64,000 bases of DNA from Phyllobacterium sp. 21LDTY02-6 (GTDB lineage Bacteria > Pseudomonadota > Alphaproteobacteria > Rhizobiales > Rhizobiaceae): positions 372,001-436,000 of the forward strand of contig NZ_JAMJWD020000003.1 in assembly GCF_023554255.2 (NCBI RefSeq). Direction: 5' to 3'. How positions within the stretch are numbered: position 1 is the first letter of the stretch; each line of letters opens with the position of its first letter. Under the pieces are notes generated by a model, which was given only the letters and a program-made list of their open reading frames with translations, made no database searches and was not told where the DNA came from. Made by a program: the position numbers and the translations under genes. This document shows positions 1 to 8,242 of the stretch, one piece after another.

Positions 1-459
1 CGCCAGCTTCACAGTGCGCTGATCGATATCGTCAGCGTCATGAACCGGCCGCAGCGCGACGAGCAGATGGTGCGGGAGGCCGGAATCGCGCTTGACCGCG
101 CGCTGTTTCCGCTGCTGGTCGGGATCGAGCGGCTCGGGCCCATAGGCATTGTGGAACTCGCCGACCGGTCCGGCCGCGACTACACGACGGTCAGCCGCCA
201 GGTGGCAAAACTGGAAAGCCTGGGGCTCGCCGCGCGCCGGCAGAGCGAAGCCGACCGCCGCGTGACGGAAGCCATCGTGACGCCGAAGGGCAAGGCGATG
301 ACCGACAAGATCGACACGGCGCGGGAAAGGATCGTCCGCTCGACCTTCCAGAGCTGGGATGCGCACGATGTCGAGGAACTGGTACGGCTTATGCGGAAAT
401 TTGCCGATGCCATGAACGACCTGCCGGAAGAAACGCTGATGCCGGAAAACAAGGCGTAA
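1..459 (+). CDS. MarR-family transcriptional regulator, 5' end cut by window
   Basis: The reading frame is open from base 1 and runs through the Met codon at base 40, so the N-terminus probably lies outside the window. The visible 150 or so residues form a winged helix: a helix-turn-helix around GIVELADRSGRDYTTVSRQV, then a wing with an RRQSEADRRVTEAIVTPKG pattern typical of MarR proteins (the D-x-R wing motif is present), and a C-terminal dimerisation helix. The ligand and targets are not evident. The next gene is 160 bases downstream on the same strand, so it is probably separate. Confidence 0.8.
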   Translation, partial: RQLHSALIDIVSVMNRPQRDEQMVREAGIALDRALFPLLVGIERLGPIGIVELADRSGRDYTTVSRQVAKLESLGLAARRQSEADRRVTEAIVTPKGKAMTDKIDTARERIVRSTFQSWDAHDVEELVRLMRKFADAMNDLPEETLMPENKA

Positions 460-623
460 GGCTGGCGGGCAGCTTCACACGGCGAGTTCGGTTTCGCGGT
501 CGAACTGGTGCCGGGCGAAAGCGACCGTGCACCACCGCGCGACTGAACCATGGAAGGCCGTCCATCATCGCGCCACAATTGCCGTGAGTTATGATCTGGC
601 CAAACCATAACCGAGAGCTATCG

Positions 624-1550
624 ATGGATATCAACATCGCCCTGAAAGCCTTCATCCGCACCGTCGAGAAGGGCTCGATAACCGGCGCCGCGCGCGACCT
701 CGGCGTCTCGCAGCCCGCGGTCACCAAGCACCTTTTGAACCTCGAACGGCATCTGCGCACGCGGCTCCTGGAACGATCGTCCAAAAGCGTGCGCCCAACC
801 GTGCATGGTCTCGAATTATACGAGGCTAGCCGTGTCGCGATCGCCTCGATCGATGCCGCCCTTGAAGGTGTCCGTCTCAATGCCGGAGAGATCGAGGGTG
901 ATTTGCGCATTCACGCGCCGTCCTGTATCGGCGCCAGGCACCTGCAAGGGATGGTGGCAGATTTCCAGGACGAGCACCCGGCTGTCATGATCGAGCTCGC
1001 ACTGGACGACCGCACTGTCGACCTGGTCTACGACAATTTCGATCTCACCCTCCGCTACGGCAGGATCGAGGACCAGGAGGTCGTCGCCCGCAAGGTCGGC
1101 TGGGTGCAGCGCTTTCTCGTCGCCTCGCCGATCTATCTCGATAAAATTGGCGACATCCACGATCCGCAACAACTTTCCGAGCTGGATGTCGTTGCGACCT
1201 CCAAGACCTTGTCGCCCCGAAATACGGTAACGCTGGTGCATGCGGACAGGACGATGGAAGAAGTTGCTATCAGGCCGGTTCTGAAGACCAATAATGCACA
1301 GGTCATGATCAGCGCTCTCCTGCGCGGCCGGGGCGTCGGTCTGGTTCAGAGAAACCTCGTTTCCGAATTGATTGACCAGGGTGATCTCGTCCGCGTCCTG
1401 CCGGAATACGCGCTGAAGCCCACCGAGGCATATCTTGCCTATCCGTCGACGAAATTCATGCGGCCGGTGGTGCGGGCATTTACGGATTTCGTCATTCCGA
1501 GACTGCGGGCCATCAAGGGAATTTCGCGCGATCCCGGCGTCTTCGACTAG
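624..1550 (+). CDS. LysR-family transcriptional regulator
   Basis: A 308-residue LysR-type regulator. The N-terminal winged helix-turn-helix (ALKAFIRTVEKGSITGAARD, then SQPAVTKHLLNLE) is followed by a periplasmic-binding-like effector domain from about residue 90 (LRIHAPSCIGARHLQGMVADF). I chose the ATG at 624 because the family normally begins within a few residues of the first helix; an in-frame ATG at 591 would add eleven residues of low plausibility. The effector domain resembles the CrgA/DsdC-like subgroup often found near oxidoreductases, but no divergent target gene is present, so the regulon is unknown. Confidence 0.85.
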   Translation: MDINIALKAFIRTVEKGSITGAARDLGVSQPAVTKHLLNLERHLRTRLLERSSKSVRPTVHGLELYEASRVAIASIDAALEGVRLNAGEIEGDLRIHAPSCIGARHLQGMVADFQDEHPAVMIELALDDRTVDLVYDNFDLTLRYGRIEDQEVVARKVGWVQRFLVASPIYLDKIGDIHDPQQLSELDVVATSKTLSPRNTVTLVHADRTMEEVAIRPVLKTNNAQVMISALLRGRGVGLVQRNLVSELIDQGDLVRVLPEYALKPTEAYLAYPSTKFMRPVVRAFTDFVIPRLRAIKGISRDPGVFD

Positions 1551-1655
1551 GGGTCATAACCTTCGGTTATCCAGGGCATCACCGATCCACCTATGGAAGA
1601 CTGGCGGGTTCACAGGCTTATGTTGGAGCAGAGCCGGCATGCCGGCGTCAAACAT

Positions 1656-2393
1656 ATGGATCGCGAACCTACCCAGATGCAGAATCCTCCGAGCTTGATT
1701 TCCCGCCGGTGTTTCCTCGCCGGCTCATTGACCGCGCCCGTGCTTTTGAGCGGATGTATGACGACCGGCGACAGCGGCGCCGCGCCGTCACCCGCTGCCA
1801 CGCCGGCTGCGCCGGAGACTACGGAACTCGAGGCACGCTATGCTGCCTTCGAGGATGGCGGCCATCTGGTGCCGGCAGTTCCGTACAAGAAGATGAACCC
1901 GGAATTCCTGCGCCAGCGGGTAATTGACCCCACCGGGGAGGCGCCGGGAACGGTCGTCGTCGATACGCCGAGGCGCTTCCTCTATCTGGTCGAACAAGGC
2001 GGCAGCGCAATGCGTTATGGCGTCGGAATCGGACGGGATGGGTTCGCCTGGGAAGGCCAGGGCTATATCCACTGGCGCCAGCCCTGGCCGCGGTGGAAGC
2101 CGCCCGGCGAGATGATCGCCCGGCAGCCCGAACTGGAACGTTATTCGGTTGCCAATGGCGGCATGGACCCGGGCCTGTCCAATCCGCTCGGCGCGCGCGC
2201 CCTCTACATCTTCCAGAACAGGCAGGACACTCTCTACCGGCTCCACGGCAGTCCCGAATGGCAGTCGATCGGCAAGGCGGTGTCGTCCGGCTGCGTGCGT
2301 CTGATCAATCATGACATCGTCGATCTCTACGGGCGCGTGCCATACCATGCGCCGATCGTCGTGTACCAGACGCCGATGACGGGCGTTGCCTGA
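1656..2393 (+). CDS. L,D-transpeptidase (YkuD/ErfK family) lipoprotein
   Basis: A predicted periplasmic L,D-transpeptidase that would form 3-3 cross-links in peptidoglycan or attach outer-membrane proteins to it. The N-terminus has an SRRCFLAGSLTAPVLLSGC segment: a twin-arginine-like start, a hydrophobic stretch and a lipobox (LSGC), so it is likely a lipoprotein. The C-terminal YkuD domain carries the catalytic pattern HGSPEWQSIGKAVSSGCVRL, where the Cys is the nucleophile. Starts at 1593, 1656 and 1677 are all possible and none has a strong ribosome binding site; 1677 gives the most compact signal peptide. Confidence 0.85.
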   Translation: MDREPTQMQNPPSLISRRCFLAGSLTAPVLLSGCMTTGDSGAAPSPAATPAAPETTELEARYAAFEDGGHLVPAVPYKKMNPEFLRQRVIDPTGEAPGTVVVDTPRRFLYLVEQGGSAMRYGVGIGRDGFAWEGQGYIHWRQPWPRWKPPGEMIARQPELERYSVANGGMDPGLSNPLGARALYIFQNRQDTLYRLHGSPEWQSIGKAVSSGCVRLINHDIVDLYGRVPYHAPIVVYQTPMTGVA

Positions 2394-2488
2394 TTTCGGG
2401 ACGCAACTTTGTCGCCGCCAAGCCATGGCGCGCGGCGATGACGATCACCACCTGTTGCAAATCGAAAATCGTCTCGGAGTGACAGCCA

Positions 2489-3394
2489 ATGCAACACCAG
2501 AAAACCCTTCGCCTGCTTTTTCCGCAATGGCAGGGCGGAGGCGATCCGTCCTACATGTTCGGCGGGAGAATGCTGGCCTGGCTTGCGCCCGAGGCGGATG
2601 GACCCGTCGAGGAAGTCACCGTGGCCGAGCCCGACGGCGAGCCCTTGCAGGTCATTGACGGAATCCTGGCGCGTGACGTGGTGGTGAGCCAGTTCCGAGA
2701 CGCCCGCCGCCGCATCGATCACCACCGGCCGGACCGGATCGTCGTGCTCGGTGGCGACTGCGGCGTCGATCTGGCGCCCTTCGCCTATCTGAACGAGCGG
2801 TATGACGGTGAGCTCGCCGTGCTCTGGATCGACGCACATAGCGACCTGTTCTCGGACAAGGTCTTTGCCAATTCCCACGCCCATGTGCTCGGCAGCCTGA
2901 TGGGGCAGGGCGACCCGGAATTTCTTTCCGCGGTCAAGCTACCGATCAAGCCCGGCAACGCGTTGATTGCGGGCTGGCGCCCGCTTCCGGACAAGTTTTC
3001 GGAATTGCAGGAATTCGAGAACGCTCTCGCCGAGCGCATGGATATTCGGAGAGTTGGGCCGGAAGAACTGGCGGGCGACAGCCAGCCGGTGCTCGCCTGG
3101 TTGCGCGCGACCGGCGCGAAACATGTCGCGGTGCATTTCGATCTCGATGTCCTCGACGCCAATTTGTTCCGGTCGCTGACATTCGCGAAGCCCGGCCGAC
3201 CGGCGCCGACGGATGACGATATTCAGGCTGGCCGCATGACCCTTCCGCAGATCGTCCGCTTGCTGGCCGACGTCGCCAAGGAGGTCGCTGTGGTTGGCCT
3301 CGGCATTACCGAGCATATGCCGTGGGACGCGATTGCGCTGCGCGAAGCGCTTGCCGAACTGCCCTTGATCGGCAAGGTCCGTGAGCAGGCCTGA
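2489..3394 (+). CDS. arginase-family ureohydrolase with Cys in the first metal-ligand position
   Basis: A 301-residue member of the arginase/agmatinase fold, which hydrolyses guanidino groups to urea using a dimanganese site. The DAHSD motif (three ligands) and the HFDLDVLD motif (two Asp ligands) are intact. The usual GGDHS motif reads GGDCGVD, so the first histidine ligand is Cys. From memory, DcsB of D-cycloserine biosynthesis, an N-omega-hydroxyarginine hydrolase, has the same His-to-Cys change, so substrate and metal content may differ from true arginase. A weak GGAG lies upstream of the ATG. No neighbouring gene points to the substrate. Confidence 0.8.
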   Translation: MQHQKTLRLLFPQWQGGGDPSYMFGGRMLAWLAPEADGPVEEVTVAEPDGEPLQVIDGILARDVVVSQFRDARRRIDHHRPDRIVVLGGDCGVDLAPFAYLNERYDGELAVLWIDAHSDLFSDKVFANSHAHVLGSLMGQGDPEFLSAVKLPIKPGNALIAGWRPLPDKFSELQEFENALAERMDIRRVGPEELAGDSQPVLAWLRATGAKHVAVHFDLDVLDANLFRSLTFAKPGRPAPTDDDIQAGRMTLPQIVRLLADVAKEVAVVGLGITEHMPWDAIALREALAELPLIGKVREQA

Positions 3395-3418
3395 GGCCGA
3401 GGCTTCCGCAGAGAGTTG

Positions 3419-4477
3419 CTATCGAGCGGCTAGATCATTGGGAGCCGCCCGAGAACCGCGACCTTCGCCCGATCCTCCGGCGGGCATCGCAGCCGCACGC
3501 ATGCCGAGCTTCGCCAGCAGATCGGCATCCTTGTCCCGGCCGGGATTGGCGGTGGTGAGCAAAGTCTCGCCGGTGAAGATCGAACTTGCGCCGGCAAGGA
3601 AGCACAGGGCCTGCAATTCGTCGCTCATAGCATGTCTTCCAGCCGAGAGGCGCACGACGCTGCGCGGCATCAGGATGCGGGCAAGCGCGACGAGGCGCAC
3701 GAAGGCGATCGGTTCGACCGGCTTCGCCTTGTCCATGACAGGCGTGCCTTCGACGGCGTTCCACATGTTGAGCGGCACGCTTTCCGGAGGCCGTTCCAGT
3801 GTGGCCAGCGTGATCAGCATGGCTATACGATCATCCACCGTCTCGCCCATGCCGACGATGCCGCCGCAGCAGACCTTGATGCCGCTGGCCCGAACATGTT
3901 CGAGCGTCTGCAGCCGATCGTCCATGGTCCGCGTCGTGATGATCTCGGCGTAGAAATCGCGCGAAGTGTCGATGTTGTGATTGTAGAAATCGAGCCCGGC
4001 TTCCGCCAATTGCGCGGCCTGCCCGGGCGTCAGGCTGCCGAGCGTCACGCAACTGTCCATGCCGAGCGCCCTGACACCCTCGATCATGGCGCAGACCGCA
4101 TCCATGTCGCGAGCCCTGGGACTGCGCCAGGCAGCCCCCATGCAGAATCGAGTGGCGCCGCCGGCTTTGGCGCGGCGGGCTTCCGCCAGCACGCGCTCGA
4201 CCTCCATCAGCTTGGTTGCCTTGATGCCGGTCTTCCAATGCGCGCTCTGGGAGCAATAACCGCAATCCTCGGGACAGCCGCCAGTCTTGATGGACAGCAG
4301 CGTCGCAGTCTCGATCTCGGTCGGGTCGAAATGGCGGCGGTGGACGGTTTGCGCCCGGTAGAGCAATTCCGGAAATGGCAGATCGTAGATCCTGCGGGCA
4401 TCAGCCGGTGTCCAGGTCGCGCGCAATGGTTCGGCGGTATCCTCGACCAGGTCGATAGCGAGGCTTGAGGCCGTCAT
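3419..4477 (-). CDS. bioB: biotin synthase
   Basis: A radical SAM enzyme that inserts sulfur into dethiobiotin to form biotin. The 352-residue protein has the SAM-cluster cysteines in CPEDCGYC (C68, C72, C75) after an IKTGG lead-in, and the following SQSAHW segment is diagnostic of BioB. The start codon overlaps the bioY stop by four bases (ATGA), so the two are translationally coupled. A BioR-type operator cluster sits upstream of bioY. No bioF, bioD or bioA is present, so the cell may make biotin from imported precursors or carry the other genes elsewhere. Confidence 0.96.
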   Translation of the reverse strand: MTASSLAIDLVEDTAEPLRATWTPADARRIYDLPFPELLYRAQTVHRRHFDPTEIETATLLSIKTGGCPEDCGYCSQSAHWKTGIKATKLMEVERVLAEARRAKAGGATRFCMGAAWRSPRARDMDAVCAMIEGVRALGMDSCVTLGSLTPGQAAQLAEAGLDFYNHNIDTSRDFYAEIITTRTMDDRLQTLEHVRASGIKVCCGGIVGMGETVDDRIAMLITLATLERPPESVPLNMWNAVEGTPVMDKAKPVEPIAFVRLVALARILMPRSVVRLSAGRHAMSDELQALCFLAGASSIFTGETLLTTANPGRDKDADLLAKLGMRAAAMPAGGSGEGRGSRAAPNDLAAR

Positions 4478-5040
4478 TCGCCGATCAACCTGGAAAGGCG
4501 GGCCGGAACAAGCGCCGCACCGAAAGCCACCACGGCAATATTGATCAGATCGCCGATGATGAAGGGTGTGAAGCCAAGCGCGATGATCCGCTCGAATGGC
4601 ACGTAGAAACCAAGCCAGGGAAGGCCGATGGCATAGGTCACGGCAAGGCCCGCCAGCATGGACATGATGTTGCCCACCGTCTTTCGTCCGCGCGCCAGCG
4701 TTCCGGTCAGCCAGCTCGCCACCAGATATCCGAGCAGATAGCCGCCTGTCGGACCGGCCATATAGGCGAGCCCGATGCCCCGCTCGGGTGTGCCGGAGAA
4801 GACCGGCAGCCCCGCCGCACCGGCGGCGAGATAGGCAAGAAAGGTCGCCGTGGCGAGACGCGGCCCAACGGCCAGCGCGATAGCCATGACGGCCAGGGTA
4901 TGCAGCGTCATCGGCACGGGCCAGGAAGGGACATGGATCTTCGCTGCGGCGGTGATCAAGGCCACCCCGATGACGATGGTGGCGGCGATCCTGAAGGATG
5001 ATCGGAAATTGAGCTTGTCGACAGCGGCTGCTTGGTGCAT
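4474..5040 (-). CDS. bioY: biotin transporter substrate-binding subunit BioY
   Basis: A 188-residue integral membrane protein with about six hydrophobic segments and the BioY-family feature [20 protein letters not shown]. BioY is the S-component of energy-coupling-factor biotin uptake and can act alone in organisms without bioMN. It is the first gene of the bioYB operon. The promoter region just upstream carries three TTATAGATAA-like boxes, so expression is probably repressed by the adjacent BioR when biotin is sufficient. Confidence 0.95.
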   Translation of the reverse strand: MHQAAAVDKLNFRSSFRIAATIVIGVALITAAAKIHVPSWPVPMTLHTLAVMAIALAVGPRLATATFLAYLAAGAAGLPVFSGTPERGIGLAYMAGPTGGYLLGYLVASWLTGTLARGRKTVGNIMSMLAGLAVTYAIGLPWLGFYVPFERIIALGFTPFIIGDLINIAVVAFGAALVPARLSRLIGE

Positions 5041-5053
5041 TCGGATCCTCGTT

Positions 5054-5063
5054 TTATAGATAA
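5054..5063. promoter_or_regulatory. BioR operator box 1 upstream of bioY
   Basis: The ten bases TTATAGATAA match the consensus I know for BioR, the GntR-type biotin regulator of alphaproteobacteria (TTATMKATAA). It lies 13 bases upstream of the bioY start, a position suited to repression. Confidence 0.8.
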
Positions 5064-5072
5064 AATTATATA

Positions 5073-5082
5073 ATATCTATAA
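5073..5082. promoter_or_regulatory. BioR operator box 2 upstream of bioY
   Basis: ATATCTATAA is a one-mismatch copy of the BioR box in the opposite orientation. It is 19 bases (about two helical turns) from box 1. Confidence 0.7.
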
Positions 5083-5115
5083 TGAATCCAGAAGCGGGCA
5101 TGAATTGCAAGCGGA

Positions 5116-5125
5116 ATATAGATAA
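5116..5125. promoter_or_regulatory. possible BioR operator box 3, between bioY promoter and bioR stop
   Basis: ATATAGATAA is a one-mismatch BioR-like box immediately after the 3' end of bioR and about 75 bases upstream of the bioY start. It could be an auxiliary site or chance in an AT-rich spot. Confidence 0.5.
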
Positions 5126-5127
5126 TT

Positions 5128-5793
5128 CTATCCGACAATCGCGAAAACATCGCGCTTGCGGCCGCCCCGCGTGATGGGACGATGCCCAATCCACTGGACA
5201 TGGCGTGCAAGCGTCGCACAGGCGGTTTCGACATCGCCCTTGCGCAGCGCCGCCAGAATGGCGCGATGATCGTGGTCCGTCCGCGTCTCCCAGTCGGATT
5301 GCCAGGTAGCGAAGAGAAAACGGGCGCTCGCCGCATGCAGGTCGTCGATCGTTGCCATGAGACGCGGCATCCGGCAGGGCTCGAGGATCAGGCGATGAAA
5401 ACGGCGGTTGGCCGCCTCCCAGGAGCGGACGTCGCGTGAATTATCACCGGCCTTCGTCGCTTCTTCGGCGGCATCGAGAATGGCTGAAGTCAGATGCGGC
5501 GCGGCGTGCCGCAATGCCAGCACTTCGAGCGCGGCCCGCATTTCCGCAACTTCCTTGACCTCGGAAAGATCGAAAGCGGCAACGCGGACGCCACGCCTCG
5601 GTTCGCTGATGGCCAGCCCTTGCGCCTCCAGACGCCGAAACGCCTCGCGCACCGGCACGTGGCTTGCGCCGAACTCCTCGGCTATATGATCTTGCCGCAA
5701 CCGCGCCCCCGGCTCGATCTCACCGGCGATGATGCGGTCTGCCAGATGGCGGCTGATGCGCGCCGCCACGGTCTCTTCTGATTTCCTGTTCAT
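5128..5793 (-). CDS. bioR: BioR, GntR/FCD-family biotin regulator
   Basis: A 221-residue GntR protein with an N-terminal winged helix (ISRHLADRIIAGEIEPGARL, then HVPVREAFRRLEAQGL) and a C-terminal FCD helical domain with conserved His and Asp positions (ANRRFHRLILEPC and DHDHRAILAALRKGD). I call it BioR from its position next to bioYB and the BioR boxes on both sides. The ATG at 5793 begins the conserved region; an open frame continues upstream to 5874, but those residues are not typical. A near-consensus box lies three bases upstream of the start, implying autoregulation. Confidence 0.88.
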   Translation of the reverse strand: MNRKSEETVAARISRHLADRIIAGEIEPGARLRQDHIAEEFGASHVPVREAFRRLEAQGLAISEPRRGVRVAAFDLSEVKEVAEMRAALEVLALRHAAPHLTSAILDAAEEATKAGDNSRDVRSWEAANRRFHRLILEPCRMPRLMATIDDLHAASARFLFATWQSDWETRTDHDHRAILAALRKGDVETACATLARHVQWIGHRPITRGGRKRDVFAIVG

Positions 5794-5796
5794 GTT

Positions 5797-5806
5797 TAAT
5801 AGATAA
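5797..5806. promoter_or_regulatory. BioR-like box at the bioR start (autoregulation)
   Basis: TAATAGATAA matches the BioR consensus at nine of ten positions and sits three bases upstream of the bioR ATG, where bound protein would block its own transcription or translation. Confidence 0.6.
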
Positions 5807-5912
5807 TTCGGCAAGCGCCACTTGTCGATCAGCCGCCGGCGCCCTCCACAACGGTCTCGGCAGCTTCCAGCCATCGGAAGCTCGTTTCATCTCACACATT
5901 GCGAGCCAGGCA

Positions 5913-6623
5913 TCAATCGGCAAAAAAACTTCGGTTTTCCGCCGCAAGTTTCGGCAATGATTTAAGTATCTCGCGAAGGTGGATATGCATCGCGGATTCG
6001 GCCGTCTCAGGCGATCCGGTTTCGAGCGCCTCGACGATCGTCGCATGCTGGTCGATGATGGCGTCCAGGGGTGTTGCCTCGGGCAATGACAGATAGCGCA
6101 CGCGGTCCATCTGCGCCTTCAGGCTGTCCAGGACCCGCCAGGCGTCATCGCAATTGACGCTTCCGGCAATGGCCTGGTGATAGGCTTCGTCCAGCCGCAA
6201 AAACCCCGAATGATCGCCCCTTGCGGCTGCCCTGCGCTGCTGCTCGATGATATCCCGAAGCTGGGCGATCCCGGCCGCCGATGCCTGCAGCGCGGCCTTG
6301 CGCACAACCGCCACTTCGATGGCTTCGCGCAGGAACTGGGCGTTCTCGACCTCCTGCACGGAGATGAGACGGACAAATGTTCCCCGTTGCGGGCGTATCT
6401 CGACGAGGCCCGCCTCACTCAGCTTGATGAAAGCTTCGCGTACCGGCTGGCGCGAGACGCCGAGCTGTGCCGCGATCTCCGATTCGGAAACCGCATCGCC
6501 GGGCCGCAGCTGCAGCTGCACGATCGCATTGCGCACCACCTCATAGACCTGGCCGCCGACACTGGTCTGCCGGGCACGCGTGGTATCGGGTGTGAGAGCC
6601 GCAAGTTTGAAATTCGCCGTCAT
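5913..6623 (-). CDS. GntR/FCD-family regulator, probable TRAP operon repressor
   Basis: A 236-residue FadR-subfamily GntR regulator: winged helix at about residues 20-85 (VRNAIVQLQLRPGDAVSESE, then SRQPVREAFIKLSEAGLVEI) and an FCD ligand domain at about 95-220. FCD domains usually sense organic acids through a metal ion. The gene is divergent from the dctP-type gene at 6696 with about 70 bases between them, so it most likely controls that TRAP transporter and answers to its substrate. Confidence 0.85.
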   Translation of the reverse strand: MTANFKLAALTPDTTRARQTSVGGQVYEVVRNAIVQLQLRPGDAVSESEIAAQLGVSRQPVREAFIKLSEAGLVEIRPQRGTFVRLISVQEVENAQFLREAIEVAVVRKAALQASAAGIAQLRDIIEQQRRAAARGDHSGFLRLDEAYHQAIAGSVNCDDAWRVLDSLKAQMDRVRYLSLPEATPLDAIIDQHATIVEALETGSPETAESAMHIHLREILKSLPKLAAENRSFFAD

Positions 6624-6695
6624 GTTGACACTACATATACTACCATACTAGTCTTGCAAAGAGGCTGGAGGGCCAATGGCTTTTGGGAGGACAAA
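6624..6695. promoter_or_regulatory. divergent promoter region of GntR gene and TRAP operon
   Basis: This 72-base gap contains an AT-rich core with the repeated unit ATACTA (ATACTACCATACTAGT at about 6639-6654), a plausible GntR operator. A GGGAGG ribosome binding site at 6685-6690 serves dctP. The operator assignment is inferred from position only. Confidence 0.4.
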
Positions 6696-7676
6696 ATGAG
6701 CTTTGTTTCGAAATTCTGGACAGGGGCGGTCGTGGCGGCCACGATTTCGCTGGCATCGCCGGCGCTGGCTGCGGATTATACGCTCAGCATAAACACGGCG
6801 CTGACGACTTCGGACCCGCTATACAAGGGTCTTGAAGCCTTCCGTGACAATGTCGCCAAGGCGTCCAATGGCGCGATGGAAATCAAGCTGTTTCCGAACT
6901 CGCAGCTCGGCGCCGACGAGGACGTACTGGAGCAGGCCCGCGCCGGTGCGCCGGTCGCCGTCATCGTCGATGGCGGACGGCTCGCGGCATTCGTGAACGA
7001 ATTCGGCGTCCTCGGCGCCCCCTATCTCGCCTCGGGCTATGACGGCATCCGTAAAGTGGTGGTTTCGGACAAGTTCGAGGATTGGGTCAAGAAACTGCAC
7101 GACGCGTCCGGGCACCAGGTCCTGTCGTTCAACTGGTGGCAGGGCGAAAGGCATTTGTGGACCAGCAAGGAAGTCAAGGTGCCGGCCGACCTTGCGGGCA
7201 ACCGCATGCGGACCCCCGGCGCGCCGGTCTGGGTGGAAACAGTGTCCGCAATGGGCGCGGTACCGACGCCGATGCCGTTTGCCGAAGTCTATTCCGCGCT
7301 GGAACAGCGGGTTATCGACTCGGTCGAGGCACAGCTGCCGGCGGGTCTCGGCGCAAAGCTGCCTGAAGTGACGAAAGTGCTGACCAAAACCGGCCACATC
7401 AATCTCATCACCGGCCTTGTCACCTCGGGTCCGTGGTTCGACAGCCTACCGGCGGAGCTGCAGACCATGCTGCGCGAAGAGGCGTTGAAGGCCGGCGACA
7501 TCGCATCGCACGGCACGCAGGATTCGCTGGCCAAGATCGAGGCCGATCTGGTCGCTGCCGGCATGACGGTCAAGGAGATCGACGTGACGCCCTTCAAGGA
7601 GGCCACCGCGGTCGTCTACGACAAGCTCGGCTACGGCGCCCTGCGGCAGGAACTGCAGGCGATAACCAACAATTGA
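6696..7676 (+). CDS. TRAP transporter substrate-binding protein (DctP family)
   Basis: A periplasmic solute-binding protein of a tripartite ATP-independent transporter. The 326-residue protein starts at the ATG preceded by GGGAGG and has a clear signal peptide cut near ASPALA-ADY. The DctP features include the Arg in the NRMRTPGAPVWVETVSAMGA region, which normally salt-bridges a substrate carboxylate, so the ligand is probably an organic acid. It is first in an operon with DctQ- and DctM-type membrane genes. The exact substrate cannot be read from the sequence. Confidence 0.92.
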   Translation: MSFVSKFWTGAVVAATISLASPALAADYTLSINTALTTSDPLYKGLEAFRDNVAKASNGAMEIKLFPNSQLGADEDVLEQARAGAPVAVIVDGGRLAAFVNEFGVLGAPYLASGYDGIRKVVVSDKFEDWVKKLHDASGHQVLSFNWWQGERHLWTSKEVKVPADLAGNRMRTPGAPVWVETVSAMGAVPTPMPFAEVYSALEQRVIDSVEAQLPAGLGAKLPEVTKVLTKTGHINLITGLVTSGPWFDSLPAELQTMLREEALKAGDIASHGTQDSLAKIEADLVAAGMTVKEIDVTPFKEATAVVYDKLGYGALRQELQAITNN

Positions 7677-7718
7677 AAATCGGCCTCTGCGGGCCGCCGT
7701 CTTTGATCTGGGGACATC

Positions 7719-8240
7719 ATGCTCAAACGCTTGGTTCAACTTGAGTTGGCGATCTGCTTCGCCTTGCTCGCAGGCATTACCGGCCTCGTCTTCGTTGCCG
7801 CCATCATGCGCTTCTTCGGCCACCCGCTGATCTGGTCGGTCGATATGGCTCAGCTGCTGTTCATCTGGCTCTGCTTCATTGGCGCCAACAAGGCCATGCG
7901 GGAGAAGTCGCATCTCGGTATGGAGGTGCTCGTATCGCGTCTCCGCTATCAGCGCCGCTTCTGGCTCGAAGTGATCTGCGCGGTGATCATCATCGCCTTT
8001 CTCGCGGTTCTCGCGCTGGAAGGGTGGAGGCTTACCTGGCTCAATCGCGAGCGCACTTTCGGCGACAGTACGCTTTCCTATGCCTGGGTCACCGTGGCGG
8101 TGCCGGTGGGATGCGTACTGCTGGGCGCGACGCTCGTCCATAACATGGTGCGGGCATTCCGCGGCCAGCGCGAGGAACTGCTCATCTACAACCGCACCCC
8201 TGCGGAAATCGAAGCCTCCGCCCCAACGCTGGAACTCTGA
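7719..8240 (+). CDS. TRAP transporter small permease (DctQ family)
   Basis: A 173-residue membrane protein with four hydrophobic segments and the DctQ signature around SVDMAQLLFIWLCFIGANKA. It pairs with the large permease encoded two bases downstream and the binding protein upstream. An in-frame tail after the last segment is polar and cytoplasmic. Confidence 0.93.
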   Translation: MLKRLVQLELAICFALLAGITGLVFVAAIMRFFGHPLIWSVDMAQLLFIWLCFIGANKAMREKSHLGMEVLVSRLRYQRRFWLEVICAVIIIAFLAVLALEGWRLTWLNRERTFGDSTLSYAWVTVAVPVGCVLLGATLVHNMVRAFRGQREELLIYNRTPAEIEASAPTLEL

Positions 8241-8242
8241 TC

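Noticed and set aside
6639-6654. Strong GntR palindrome between the GntR and TRAP genes
   Set aside because: The ATACTA units are direct rather than inverted repeats and the match to known FCD operators is weak, so it is kept only as a low-confidence note within the promoter region.
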